DNA of 64,000 nucleotides from positions 1,922,001 to 1,986,000 of the forward strand of contig JAVLRN010000010.1 in assembly GCA_032821775.1 (NCBI GenBank), written 5' to 3'. Source of the stretch: Sanguinoderma infundibulare. Its lineage: Eukaryota; Basidiomycota; Agaricomycetes; Polyporales; Polyporaceae. Position numbers and translations under genes: made by a program. Shown here piece after piece: positions 10,187 through 20,448 of the stretch; the first letter of the stretch is position 1; each line of letters opens with the position of its first letter. Below the pieces are notes generated by a model. The model ran no database searches and was not told the origin of the DNA. It saw only the letters and a program-made list of their open reading frames with translations.

Positions 10187-12795
10187 ATGCGCCTCCTCAA
10201 CACACGGACGGGCCAGTTTAAGGAGTTCCTCGACCTGGATGAGGTTGAATATGTCATACTGTCGCATACGTGGCGTTCCGAAGCAGAGGGTGGCGAACAG
10301 ACCTACGAGCAACTCAAGAAAATCCAGGCATTGTACGACTATCGTGGCTTTCATCAGACATCGCTTTCTACCGATGACCATCGCTCAGGGCACCTTTCCA
10401 CCAAGCCTTTATCCACACATTCAGCTACCACGCCACCTAGCCGCGCTCCTCTTCCAGTGAATCACATGATCCACTCCTCCAACCCCGAGCCCTCAGTCGA
10501 CCTCGCTACCACAGCGCCTGGGCGCTCAGTTGCAGCAACAGCTCCGCCGAGGTTGACCACACACGATGATTCTGCGGCACCGCGGCAGCCGGTGTTACCT
10601 CCAACGTCTTCGCCTGTCAACGACCAGCGGAGGCACAGTCCGCTCCAGATGTCCACGGCTCGATTTCGCTCTGCTCTCCGGCGTGCAGTCAGGAAACTCA
10701 GTACCAGCCGCTCTACAATACCAAAGCCTGCCATCTCTGGGCCCGAGCCGAGTTCTCGCCTGACGTCATCGCAAATGCTGTCACTCCCGAGCCGTCGCCC
10801 TCCTCTCTTTGCCACTACACCACCAATGTACCAGGTGCGAACACTTGGCCTTTGTGCTCGTATATGTCGAATTCGAAACAGATCTAACACTGATAAACAT
10901 CACAGCACCCGCTCCAGCCGGCGGTGTTCCCCATCCCGCAAGTCCATACACCTCCCCTGCCGCTGCCACAGACATGGATGCCCCGGGTGCACCCTCTGGA
11001 CCCGGAACCTGGAAATTCTCTCTGGGATCACCCGACACTCGTCAAGGACTCGAAGATCCGGGAGGCGTGCAGAGTCGCGCGAGAGAACGGTTACGAGTGG
11101 ATCTGGACCGACTCGTGCTGCATCGACAAATCTAGCAGCTCAGAGCTCTCCGAGGCGATCAACTCGATGTACCTCTGGTACCGGCGAGCGAAGGTTTGCT
11201 ATGCCTTCCTTGCGGATGTGGATGCGGAAGAAAACCCTTGGACGGACCGCTCTAGCTTCCACCGGAGCAGGTGGTTCACGCGCGGATGGACGCTCCAGGA
11301 GCTCATCGCCCCTTTGGATGTCGTGTTTCTCTGCCGGGACTGGACTCCCATCGGGTCAAAACATACTCTTCACGTCCTTGTCGAGGACATCACCGGCGTC
11401 GCTTATAGAGCACTGCTGCACATGCAGTCACTCGACGAGTTCAGCGTCGCCCAGCGACTCTCGTGGGCGTCAAGGCGACGGACGACGAGGGTGGAGGACC
11501 GGGCGTACTCGCTGCTGGGGATCTTCGATATCAACATGGCTACGCTCTACGGCGAGGGAGCGCGCGCATTCCGACGATTGCAGGAGGAGATCATGCGACG
11601 CATCCCGGACCAGACCTTGTTCGTCTGGGGAAACAGCGACTTGGGCTCGAAGGTTTACCGGCATCCCGAGATACTCGACGATCCGACTTCGGCTTTGCTC
11701 AAGTCTCTGCGGGTGATGTTCCTCATTTGGCATAATAGCGAGTCCTTTCTCGACAACTCCCCCGACCACTTCCGGGGTGGCGGCGACGCTTTTGAAGCGG
11801 TTCCGCGTGATGAAGTCTCTCGGCGACTCCAGCCCTTCCACTTTCCCCCAACTGACTACAATTCTTCTCCCCACGGTATCCGCACTCAGCTACCTGTGAT
11901 GCCCCTCTCCCATTACTTTCCCGCCGACTCAAGGGAACACTCGGATGATCCCCCATCCTTGGAATGGTATTTGGCGATCCTTGGGTGCGAATGTGAGGCC
12001 TTCCCGGGACATCTTCTGGGACGGGTGTGCTACACACTGTCGCAGTCTGGCATCGAGTACCTGCGCTGCGGATATGTGAACATCAAGTCTCCGAATCGAG
12101 AGTCCTCGACTGCGGCCGTCGAGCTTTTCCCCCTTACGCCGGCCGCGATCGAGCGCTGTCGGTCGAGTATAGAGCTCAAGACCGTATACATCTCCAACCC
12201 GGGCCGCGCCGAATCGGAGTTGGAGGATATTCACTATCGGATACACGAAACGATCCACTTGATGCTCGCGAAGGAGGCCCACGTCGCTCTACACGCCCGA
12301 GGGTACACCGCCGAGCTTCGAGGTCCGAATCGGGAGCACCCTCAAACTCACCGGCTTACACTGTCCAACCACGAGCACATCATCACCATAGAATACCAGC
12401 ACACCCTCGAAGACTTTCAGCCGAGTAATCATACGCGCATCGGACGTCCGCTGGTTAATCAGCAGCTGAACATCGATGCCCATGTGCGGATGTCGCCGAG
12501 GTCTCTTCCTAACCCTCCTAGCGACATTCGTCGAGTGAATGCCAGCGCCCCAGCCGTGTCTTGGACCGATTTTGCGTTGGGCGGCCGGGGATGGCAAGCC
12601 AGCCTCGGGAGCAAGAGCGTCACGTTGAACGCAGGAGAAGCCGGGACGTACATGGTCAACCTCGACCTGGAACACGCGGGCTTGAGCTACTACCTCGCGC
12701 GTGTCGAGGTCGTCCATGATACGGCACCCCCATCTTCTGAACCATCCTTGCCTGTCGGGTCACCTCAGGGAGGAGAGCCGCGCGGGGTACTCTGA
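10187..12795 (+). CDS. HET-domain protein, two exons
   Basis: The model is exon 1 at 10187-10834 and exon 2 at 10906-12795, giving 845 aa. The 71-nt intron starts GTGCGA, has a CTGATAAAC branch-like site and ends CACAG. Splicing is in phase 0 and joins MYQ to HPLQPAV, restoring the HET frame. The start is MRLLNTRTGQF, a typical HET N-terminus. Motifs are ILSHTW near residue 27, WIWTDSCCID near 280, GWTLQELIAP near 343 and EDRAYSLLGIFDINMATLYGEG near 410-430. About 190 residues rich in Pro, Ser and Thr separate the first motif from the rest, and the intron lies in this insert. The C-terminal module is present (LHARGYTAELRGPN, YMVNLDLEHAGLSYY) and the tail is very short. A broken HLP copy follows within about 170 bp on the same strand. 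Confidence 0.9.
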
Positions 12796-12965
12796 AATCG
12801 ACACGGGGGGGAGGCGGGCTCGGAGCGCTCGCGTGGAGGTGGACGAGGACGTTGGGAAGGGTGGGTAATGGAGGACGAACGCGAGCCTCCGGCGGACGTG
12901 AGCGCGAAGCGCCTCCCCGGCAAAGGTGACGTTCTAGATGACGGTGCATCGGTGTGATGCATACG

Positions 12966-13726
12966 AGATACTTTTCCATGCGCCGTTGCGGATGAATGCC
13001 ATCTCCACGTTACCCAGCCCCGATGCGTACTCGATTCCTCGATTTCCAGTCACGGCGAGATGTGATTTGGTCCTCACGGTCGAACATAGGGAGCTCACTT
13101 GTGGTCGTTTGGACGTCAGTCGAGAACAGTTCTGGTTCTGGCGTGGACGGTGGGAGTGGGAGACACCCGCAGCTGTTTCGTTCACGTCTTTCGTTCTCTT
13201 CGCGATCCACGCCAGTCGTTTGCGCTCGGGGATGGAAAGGACGGCGTTCAACTGACTCGTCATGGTCCTGTCGACGGTGTCTGTGCAGCTCATGGCTACG
13301 AATGTTCGAGCCGAGTGGCTCATCGACGGCGTCCTGGATGCAAACATGTACAAAATTCATCTGTGGCATCAGGTGCGTTAGACCAGATCATGATAAATCT
13401 GGGCTAATACGGTATGTTCTTCAGGTATACTACAGTATGTTCTTCAAGTGTACTCTCCGTCCGGGGAGCTCTGCTCGCGCGACTCGGAGATCAGTCGCGA
13501 ACCGAACCACACCTTTGACCCTGGCACCGCTGCAGGCGTCGTGACGTGTCACCTGTTTTTGTTCAACGTCCGGAGATGGATGACCAAGGTCGGCGCAGAG
13601 ATCATTGCTACACCGTTGGCCCACTTTTCTGCCGCACTTGACCAGGCGAAACTCTGGCGAGCAGCACGGCCCAGTGCCGCCAAGGGAGCGGATGACTCGA
13701 GTGATGAAAGTTCTGATGACTGCTGA
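12966..13726 (+). pseudogene. Broken HET-linked partner (HLP), last two exons only
   Basis: This segment matches exons 4-5 of the intact gene at 18356-19675: ARCDLV, WRGRWEWE, VRAEWLIDGVLD, KIHLWHQ, then YSPSGELC and RRWMTKVGAEI. Three defects are visible. Exons 1-3 are missing. An in-frame TGA at 13253-13255 falls where the intact copy reads Asn-Gln-Val. A 23-bp tandem duplication (13412-13434 and 13435-13457) copies the intron-2 acceptor region, so the acceptor TTCTTCAG now leads into the wrong frame and the second copy reads TTCTTCAAG. The last coding block, 13448-13726, remains open for 92 codons. The locus lies directly after a HET gene on the same strand, the same order as at 14.6-19.7 kb. 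Function is unknown. Confidence 0.75.
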
Positions 13727-14604
13727 CATATAATAGGTAACAGGTGAAGATGTATTATCAACGTCCGCTGAGCCTCGTTATTTTGAATTATTGGTACTGC
13801 ATGCGATACTGGGGGAGGCCTGGTAACCGTTTGGCTTGCCAGGACTCGAGGGAATGTTTCTTTCTGAAGTGTCTTAAACCACAGAGCAGCACAACTTCTC
13901 AACATAAATATTAAGTGTTGGTGGGATCAAGGTGGGCACTGAACGGACTAACCTCGGACAGGTGGTGCGAATGCCTAAATTGAGTTTGCATCAAAGTCGT
14001 AGGCGCCGACGCTCTTGCAGACGAACAGCCATCTTTGCCGCCGTCGTCCACCCATCCCTGATCCCTCTGGTCCCTTATCACCCCTCTGGACTATTGTAGC
14101 GCGGTTTTGACTCAAGAATGGAACCCCCACGCCGATACCCTCGCCGACATCTCGACGTCCATGAAGCATGACCTGAAGATGGTCGACAGCGAGTCCATGT
14201 TTTCCCCAGCGACGAAGGCACAGACTCCTTGTGTATCAAGCTAATTCTTGTAGAGCACCCCTCGGCGGTACAGGAAAGTCGTTTCCAGGGGTAGACGGTA
14301 GGGCGTTTGTCTGGTCCGGGTGTGGAGGCCTAGAGGTGCGTGGGACCAGTAACTCTATTTTCTGAATGCTGCCTGACATTCGGAACACTTCGCCGCATAT
14401 AATTGACGTATATCGTGCTTCGATTGGCGCCCTCTGTTACGAACATCGATCCCTGCGCTCCTGCCCCGTCCCCGCCCCCTCTCGCCGTCGCCTGCCGTCC
14501 GACTCACCACGGCCAGCTCCCGAGGTGTGCCCAATTCCCTTGAACTGCCTTCGTCACCTTACTCATTGGACTGCATTGACGACAGAGCTTATGACTTACT
14601 AGGC
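13727..14604. other. Intergenic, upstream of the third HET gene
   Basis: There is no convincing gene. Several short frames occur on both strands without family resemblance. The last 200 bases are C-rich and probably form the leader of the HET gene starting at 14605. Confidence 0.4.
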
Positions 14605-17600
14605 ATGCGGCTGCTCGACACCGCGACTGGCCAGTTCGTCGAGGTCAACGACTCCGGAGCAGTCGAGTATGCCATCCTCTCCCACACCTGGGATCCCAAG
14701 GGAGAGCAGTCATACCAGGAGCTGAAGAGGATCCAAGACGCTTACCGACCAGAGTCTGAGGTGCCCAATCCACCACTTTCGTCTCAGTCTTCTGTCTCCA
14801 CTCCTTCTTCCCCGTCCCTCTCCTCTCATCACGAACATATCCCAGAGCCAGTGGTCCACCACGTCCCTCCCCCCGTTGGCGAAAAATATGCGGAACCTAA
14901 TCCCGGTGGTTCCTCACTGAGGAAGGGGTCACTGCTTGTCCGCAAATATCGCTCAGTCTTACGTCCCATCCTACGACTGGCTACGAAAATCACTGCTATT
15001 TCACGACGATCTGGTGTGGGTGGTTCTCGCTCCCCCGACCCTGCACATGAACCCCATGCCTGGACATCCGGCCGTATCTTCGCTTCCCCAGAGCCCTCGA
15101 CAATTCAAGTTCAGCCGCCTTCTATCCCTCCTTTCGAGGACGGTGAACGTGTCAGGACTCGAGCGAGAAATGCCGATTCACCTTACGAACACTGGGCGCC
15201 TCGCTATCACGCAACCCCCATCACCCCGCCGTCTAATCCTCTTGTCATGGTGCCATACCCGATTTTCGACTCTCCAGCTGCCTCGCCTACGACGCCTACA
15301 CCTACGTCACGAACCAACTATCCGGGACCTCTCAGGACAGCGGGTGACAGATACCCCACCATGCCTTCTCAACGTCAGGCAACAACGCATCGGACACCGT
15401 TGACGTCTACTCGATATTCCACCTACCCGGCGCCCCAAACCCTCGCTCAGTACCCAATACGGCCAGACAGGTCCATGAACCCGCCACCTCAAGTCCCTAC
15501 TCGCGCTCAAACCCCACTGCGGGCGCCGTCGCAACGGTCAGTTCCCAACTCGACGACGAACCACAAGCGCATATACAGTGTCCCACCTCACCTCGCACCC
15601 GAACGCGAATCCCCTCAGACACCCACCCCACTTCCCAAGATGTCCCGGTCGACTTCCAAGTCGACCAGGAGACATCACGTCACGGGAAGCGCGCCACCCG
15701 AGCTCCCGACGCCGCCGGCGACGCCTCCCCGTGCGAACAAGTTTTGGGACGACACACGAATATCTGCGAAGATACGACGGGCATGTTCCATCGCACGTGC
15801 GCATGGACACAGATTGATTTGGATCGACATATGTTGTATCGACCGGACGAGCAGTGCAGAGCTCTCGGAGGCGGTGAACTCGATGTTTCGCTGGTACCGC
15901 GACGCGTCCGTGTGTTATGTATACTTGTCCGACGTCCTATCTACCGGTGGACGTTCAGCCGAGGGCGAGTGGGAGGAAGAGGAAGTGGAGGCGCAGGAAG
16001 ATGGCGAGGATGTCCAGGGCACGGAGGACCCGCACAACCCGCGTTCGGCGTTCCGCCAGAGCAGGTGGTTCCGCCGCGGATGGACACTCCAGGAGCTCAT
16101 TGCACCCCGCGTCGTCGTCTTCCTCTCGCTCGACTGGCGTTTTCTCGGCACGAAGGCAAGCCTTTCGCGGGTCATTGAGGACGTCACAGGCATCGAGCGC
16201 CCCGTTCTGCTGCACCGGATGCGGCTGGACGAAGTGAGCGTGGCCCGACGTATGTCGTGGGCGGCGGAGCGGAGGACAACGAGAGTGGAGGACGAGGCAT
16301 ACTCGTTGTTGGGGATCTTCGACGTCAACATGCCGGCGCTGTACGGCGAGGGTCACCGCGCGTTCATCCGTCTCCAGGAGGAGATCATGAAGCGGATTCC
16401 GGACCAGAGCCTCTTTACGTGGGGCAGCGCGCGATATCTGCCGACGACCGCGCTCGATGCGCGTCGCACTCCGGATAGTGCGAAGACATCGGAATCGTAT
16501 CGCATATGCTTTGAGAGCTCCCCTGGACTGGACGCGACCGGTACGCTCTTCGCGGACTCTCCGCAGCAATTCGGGGATGCATGGAGCATTCGTGCGATGT
16601 CTCATGAACAGTTCGTCCGACGGCTTGGTCTCCCTTCTGGTACGGACTCGCCCTCGCGAATCACCCCTTGGAGGCATTCGATCACCCCGTACGGCGTGCG
16701 CACACAGATCCCGCTGGTCCCGGTTACAAAGGTCATCCCTCACCACGCGCTCGCACCGGCCCCCAACTCGGCCTTAGACAAGTCGTACTCAGACATGTAC
16801 TTCGCGCTGCTCGCGTGTGAGCCGACGACGCGTGCAGGACACGTCATGGCCGTCGTGTGCACCGTCGAACGTGCGCATACAGGGACCGGCCTCACCGTTG
16901 CGACGGGCGGGACGTGGTCTGTGGTCAACTCTGCGAAGGCGGAGCGCCCTTTCCGCGTCACCGCACTCTCGCCTGAGCTGCTGAGGCGGTGCCGAGCACA
17001 TCTTTCAGCGGAGATGCTCTACATCCCGCTCGAGGACCCTCAGCATCTAAGGGTCGCGAGGCCGATTTGGAGGCAGACAGACATCCGGCTGGCTGGGTGG
17101 AGCGTAGCGATTCTGCGCGAGCTCGGGTACGCGGTCGAGGGCGGGCGGATGCGGTCACGGTCGTACCGGTACACGCTGGCGAAGGGGGACGACGCGGTCG
17201 TGGTCGAGTTCGAGTACGGCGATGCATTCGAGTGGTCGACGGAGATTTCTGTAGCCGTGACTCCTCAGCCATCCCGTGCGCGCTCTCGTAGTGGCAGCGA
17301 CTCGGGACACGCGAGTGTACGACGGCGCTCGCCGCGTTTTGGAGCTCATTCCCCGGAACCGGTGAACCTGCATTCGCCATCGCAGCGGTTCCAGCTCGCA
17401 GAGTACAACGACGCGAGGGAGTGCAGGCTGCGCCTGTCCTCGGGTCTGTACCTCACGCTGGTCTTCGTCGTGCAGCGCATCTCGAGCGTGCTCGGGTACC
17501 TCGACATCCAGGTGCTTGGCGAGGGCTCGCGGGAGAGCGCGTACACGCTCACTGGCACGCACGCTAGCCGCGCCAGCGCGAGTGTGAGCGTGAGTGCTGT

Positions 17601-17772
17601 TGCGAGCGCGCGCATGGGGCTGGACGAGCTGGTGGAGCAGGACGAGCCGAGCGAGGTGCCGGAGGTGGACCTGGAGGCGGAGGAGGAGATGCCGAGCCCG
17701 GCGGTGTCGGCGTCGTCGTTCCGGTTCTTGGACGAGGCGGAGGGGCGGGTGTCGGTGGCGCGGAGTGTGTGA
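14605..17772 (+). CDS. HET-domain protein with a very long internal insert
   Basis: The protein has 1055 aa in one exon. The frame is open 26 codons further upstream, but MRLLDTATGQFVEV at 14605 is the family's usual start. Motifs are YAILSHTW near residue 24, LIWIDICCID near 405, GWTLQELIAP near 491 and EDEAYSLLGIFDVNMPALYGEG near 560-582. The insert between the first and second motif is about 330 residues, rich in Pro, Ser, Thr and Arg, by far the longest in the cluster. A second acidic insert (EEEEVEAQED) lies just before the RSAFRQSRWFRRGW block. The C-terminal module is present but diverged (LRELGYAVEGG, TLAKGDDAVVVEFEY, LRLSSGLYLTLVFVV). The tail is acidic. A decayed near copy of its middle and C-terminal part is at 55346-56708. 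The intact HLP gene follows downstream on the same strand. Confidence 0.92.
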   Translation: MRLLDTATGQFVEVNDSGAVEYAILSHTWDPKGEQSYQELKRIQDAYRPESEVPNPPLSSQSSVSTPSSPSLSSHHEHIPEPVVHHVPPPVGEKYAEPNPGGSSLRKGSLLVRKYRSVLRPILRLATKITAISRRSGVGGSRSPDPAHEPHAWTSGRIFASPEPSTIQVQPPSIPPFEDGERVRTRARNADSPYEHWAPRYHATPITPPSNPLVMVPYPIFDSPAASPTTPTPTSRTNYPGPLRTAGDRYPTMPSQRQATTHRTPLTSTRYSTYPAPQTLAQYPIRPDRSMNPPPQVPTRAQTPLRAPSQRSVPNSTTNHKRIYSVPPHLAPERESPQTPTPLPKMSRSTSKSTRRHHVTGSAPPELPTPPATPPRANKFWDDTRISAKIRRACSIARAHGHRLIWIDICCIDRTSSAELSEAVNSMFRWYRDASVCYVYLSDVLSTGGRSAEGEWEEEEVEAQEDGEDVQGTEDPHNPRSAFRQSRWFRRGWTLQELIAPRVVVFLSLDWRFLGTKASLSRVIEDVTGIERPVLLHRMRLDEVSVARRMSWAAERRTTRVEDEAYSLLGIFDVNMPALYGEGHRAFIRLQEEIMKRIPDQSLFTWGSARYLPTTALDARRTPDSAKTSESYRICFESSPGLDATGTLFADSPQQFGDAWSIRAMSHEQFVRRLGLPSGTDSPSRITPWRHSITPYGVRTQIPLVPVTKVIPHHALAPAPNSALDKSYSDMYFALLACEPTTRAGHVMAVVCTVERAHTGTGLTVATGGTWSVVNSAKAERPFRVTALSPELLRRCRAHLSAEMLYIPLEDPQHLRVARPIWRQTDIRLAGWSVAILRELGYAVEGGRMRSRSYRYTLAKGDDAVVVEFEYGDAFEWSTEISVAVTPQPSRARSRSGSDSGHASVRRRSPRFGAHSPEPVNLHSPSQRFQLAEYNDARECRLRLSSGLYLTLVFVVQRISSVLGYLDIQVLGEGSRESAYTLTGTHASRASASVSVSAVASARMGLDELVEQDEPSEVPEVDLEAEEEMPSPAVSASSFRFLDEAEGRVSVARSV

Positions 17773-18355
17773 TTGGGAGAGTGAGTACTTTCTTGTTGAA
17801 GCGTTGACGTGCGTCGAGGAGCTTGGTTCGCGTTCTCGCCTGGGGCGACCGTCGTATCATCTTGAGGGTATATGGCACGATCGATTCGTGGATGTGACTA
17901 CTGGTCGGATCGAGCCTTTCTTGTGTTGCATGCCAGCATGTCGTGCGGAGGTGTCATGGCGTCACTGTCCAGACCTGGGCATGTATGACTCGGATCGTTT
18001 ACGATAATGCAATTTGATGCTTCATCCACTTCGTGAGCTGGGATATCGACGATAGTACATGTTGCGATGCCCAGACGCTGAACTGGTGCTCTCCGACAAG
18101 CCTCGGGAATTGGGCAGAGAACGCCGGGGTGATTTTCTGTCGGAAGGTGCGTATGTACAACAAGCTGTGTCTAAGGCACGACGCTGATCTCGCCTGTAAG
18201 TACAGCACGTTATGTTAATCTACATGATATCCAGCTTGCTTTCAAGAATCTGAGGCACCGGACAGCATGACGAACAGACGACGGGACGCAGTGCACATGA
18301 AGGTCTCCTGTTTCGTTAGTGCTACCCCTAACGTTCTTCTCAGAGTACAACCATC
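17773..18355. other. Intergenic between HET gene and HLP gene
   Basis: No gene was recognised. The last 100 bases resemble the stretch before the HLP relic at 27221: both hold a CTCCTGTT-CGTTAG block and CCCTAACGTTCTTCTC just ahead of the start codon. They are therefore likely the HLP promoter or leader. Confidence 0.4.
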
Positions 18356-19675
18356 ATGGAACCTTCACGGTACACCCTTTTTCCTTTCACTCCGTCGTCA
18401 CTTGTAGCTCAACCTCTTCAGCGCTGCATCGACTCCGAAGGTCTTCGACCGTTGGACAGCAAGTCTCCAGCCTCCCCTCGTGGTTGAGTCCGCGGCGGCC
18501 ATACAGATACCCGACAATCTCAACAATACTCTCTTCCGCTTCGCCCTCCCGCAAGGCATACAGAATTACCAGGTATGTTCGATGTTCGACTGTAGACCAT
18601 TGACCTGCTTGGAGCTCAAGATATCTTATCGCCCATAGCCCGATCCTGACGACCTCGTTGAGACACCCTTGCTTCAGATCTTTGTCGACGAGCTCAAGGA
18701 CTACCCCTTATTCCAAAACACAGATCCTGACCAGTTGCTCGCGGGATGGTACCTTCCTGTCCTAGCGAGGGGGATGCAGTCAATCAGGAACTCCCTCAGC
18801 CGCACTGTTCCTGAAGCGGGGTGCCAGATGATCCTTGACGCACTCTTCACCTATGCACTGATGGGAAATTGTGTTGTGGAGGATACCTGTGTCCCGATAA
18901 TCCCTAGGTGTGTCCATATCCCAATTAACCTGCAGACACTCTCCCTGACGCGACACAGGCGAACGTGCATTTTCCATCTGCCTGCAATGGAGGGAGGAAC
19001 AAGCGACACCAGCGTCGGCCCGATGGCGAGATGCGATCTTGTCGCCACGGTTCCGCATGAAGAGCTTACTTGCGCCAGCTCGCGCCTCAGTCAAGAGCAC
19101 TTCTGGCGCGGAAGATGGGAATGGGAGGCCTCAGTCCGAGCGGTCCCGTATGTCTCCTACGTCCTATTCGCCAGCCAAGCGAAGGGGGAGGAGTTGGAAA
19201 GCACCGCATTCAATCAGGTCGTGATGGCCCTGTCGACGTCTTCGGCACAACTCATGGCTACCAATGTCCGCACCGAATGGCTTGTCGGGGGCGTCCTGGA
19301 CAAGAACTTGTATAAAATCCATCTGTGGCATCAGGTGAGGCTGGCTGCTAGCGGAGATCAACGCGGCCGAGCAGTAAGAAGCTAATATGACGTCTACAGG
19401 TGTACTCGCCGTCTGGAGAACTATGCGTGCGCGAGGTCAGCCGCGAACCGAGCCACACGTTCCATCTCGACACTGCCGTGGGGATCACGACGTGTTATCT
19501 CTTCATCCTCAACCTCCGCCGATGGATGGCCCAAATAGGCGCAAAGATCTTGACCACGCCCCTCGCCGAAATTTCCGCCTCGCTCGAACAGGCGAGACCC
19601 TGGAGGGCGGAGGCTGCTACTCATGCGGTGGACAGAGACTTGGATCGCTTGGTTGAGTCGTTTACGGCATTGTAG
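18356..19675 (+). CDS. HET-linked partner (HLP), five exons, unknown function
   Basis: The model has exons 18356-18369 (only 14 nt), 18422-18572, 18639-18907, 18959-19334 and 19400-19675. Introns are 52, 66, 51 and 65 nt, all GT-AG. Total 361 aa. The same 14-nt first exon, exon 2 and exon 3 boundaries occur in the copy at 57 kb, and exon 2 has exactly the same length (151 nt) at 27 kb, which supports the model. Recognisable blocks are FDRWTASLQPP, DELKDYPLF, FHLPAMEGG, WRGRWEWE, STAFNQVVMAL, RTEWLVGGVLDKN, LYKIHLWHQ, YSPSGELC and LNLRRWMAQIGA. No signal peptide, membrane segment or known catalytic motif is visible, and I do not recognise the family. It lies beside HET genes at three loci and is fused to one at a fourth. 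A HET-related role is inferred only from that. Confidence 0.75.
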
Positions 19676-19744
19676 CGAGCTTCTCGAACACGAAACTAGA
19701 CAGGCAGAAGAAACAAATATTTATGTCGTAGGATTACGTCCTAG

Positions 19745-19868
19745 TTGCTGCTACAGGCTCAGGCTGCGCCTGGCAGCAGATCTGTACCTCACGCTCGTCT
19801 TCTTCACGGAGTGGATCTTGAACATCCTTGACTACCCCAACATCCAGGTCCTCGGCGAGGGTGTATAG
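19745..19868 (+). pseudogene. HET C-terminal fragment
   Basis: About 40 codons match the very end of the beta module of the HET gene at 14605-17772 (bases about 17415-17534). The shared order is a RLRL motif, LYLTLVF, then IQVLGEG. No other HET sequence surrounds it. It is the remnant of a further HET copy that once lay after the HLP gene, which implies an older tandem array HET-HLP-HET. Confidence 0.7.
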
Positions 19869-20448
19869 GGGAGCACGTACGTGTTGCTACACTGTGCATG
19901 CACAATGTTACTCTGTAGTTCGAATGAATTCTGTGACCTTCGTGTACATGGATGCGTTCGCGTTGGAGCCTGCGTTGATTGTGTAAACGTGTGTCGTGCG
20001 CATCCGCTCGAGGTGCAGCCGTATACCTGATGAGAGCAAGCATGATAGCGACAACATTATGCCCCTTACAGTCTGGACTCTGATGTGCATGCTATATGCA
20101 GGTGCGTGTGCGTGACAGCGTACGACGCTAATCTCGAACTTGAAGCGACAATTCAAAGTACTTACATGCAATCAGCCCAGGGGGTCCAAACATTTCGCAC
20201 AGCAGTACGGGGACAGACGATGATCATGGACGACACCAACGTCGTCAGAGGAAAAAACAGTATCCATCAAAGCGATCCGCCATCTCCACCCTCCCTGTGC
20301 AGTTCTCTAAGCACCTCCGCACTCGCGCCGTCGCCGTCGCCGTCGCTCTTGCTCCTGCCCTCGCCTTCCACCTTGCTATCGCCCTCAGCCTCCGCCTGTC
20401 CACTCTGTGGCTCCTCGGACTGGCCGAGTGGGCCCCGGCCCTTGGCAT
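19869..20448. other. Intergenic, with the lost tail of the minus-strand HET gene
   Basis: No gene on the plus strand. Bases 20267-20448 on the minus strand hold the original tail of the HET gene at 20449-22533 in a shifted frame (KGRGPLGQSEEPQSGQ, then SKSDGDGDGASAE). They are now outside the reading frame because of a 1-base loss near 20455. Confidence 0.6.

Noticed and set aside
14527..14604. Upstream start for the HET gene at 14605
   Set aside because: The extra 26 residues are absent from all relatives, which start at MRLL/MRVI/MRLI.
18908..18958. Reading through HLP intron 3 (51 nt, no frame change)
   Set aside because: The 51 nt have good donor, branch-like AATTAAC and acceptor. The fusion copy has an intron at the same place with a length that does not keep frame, so it is spliced there.
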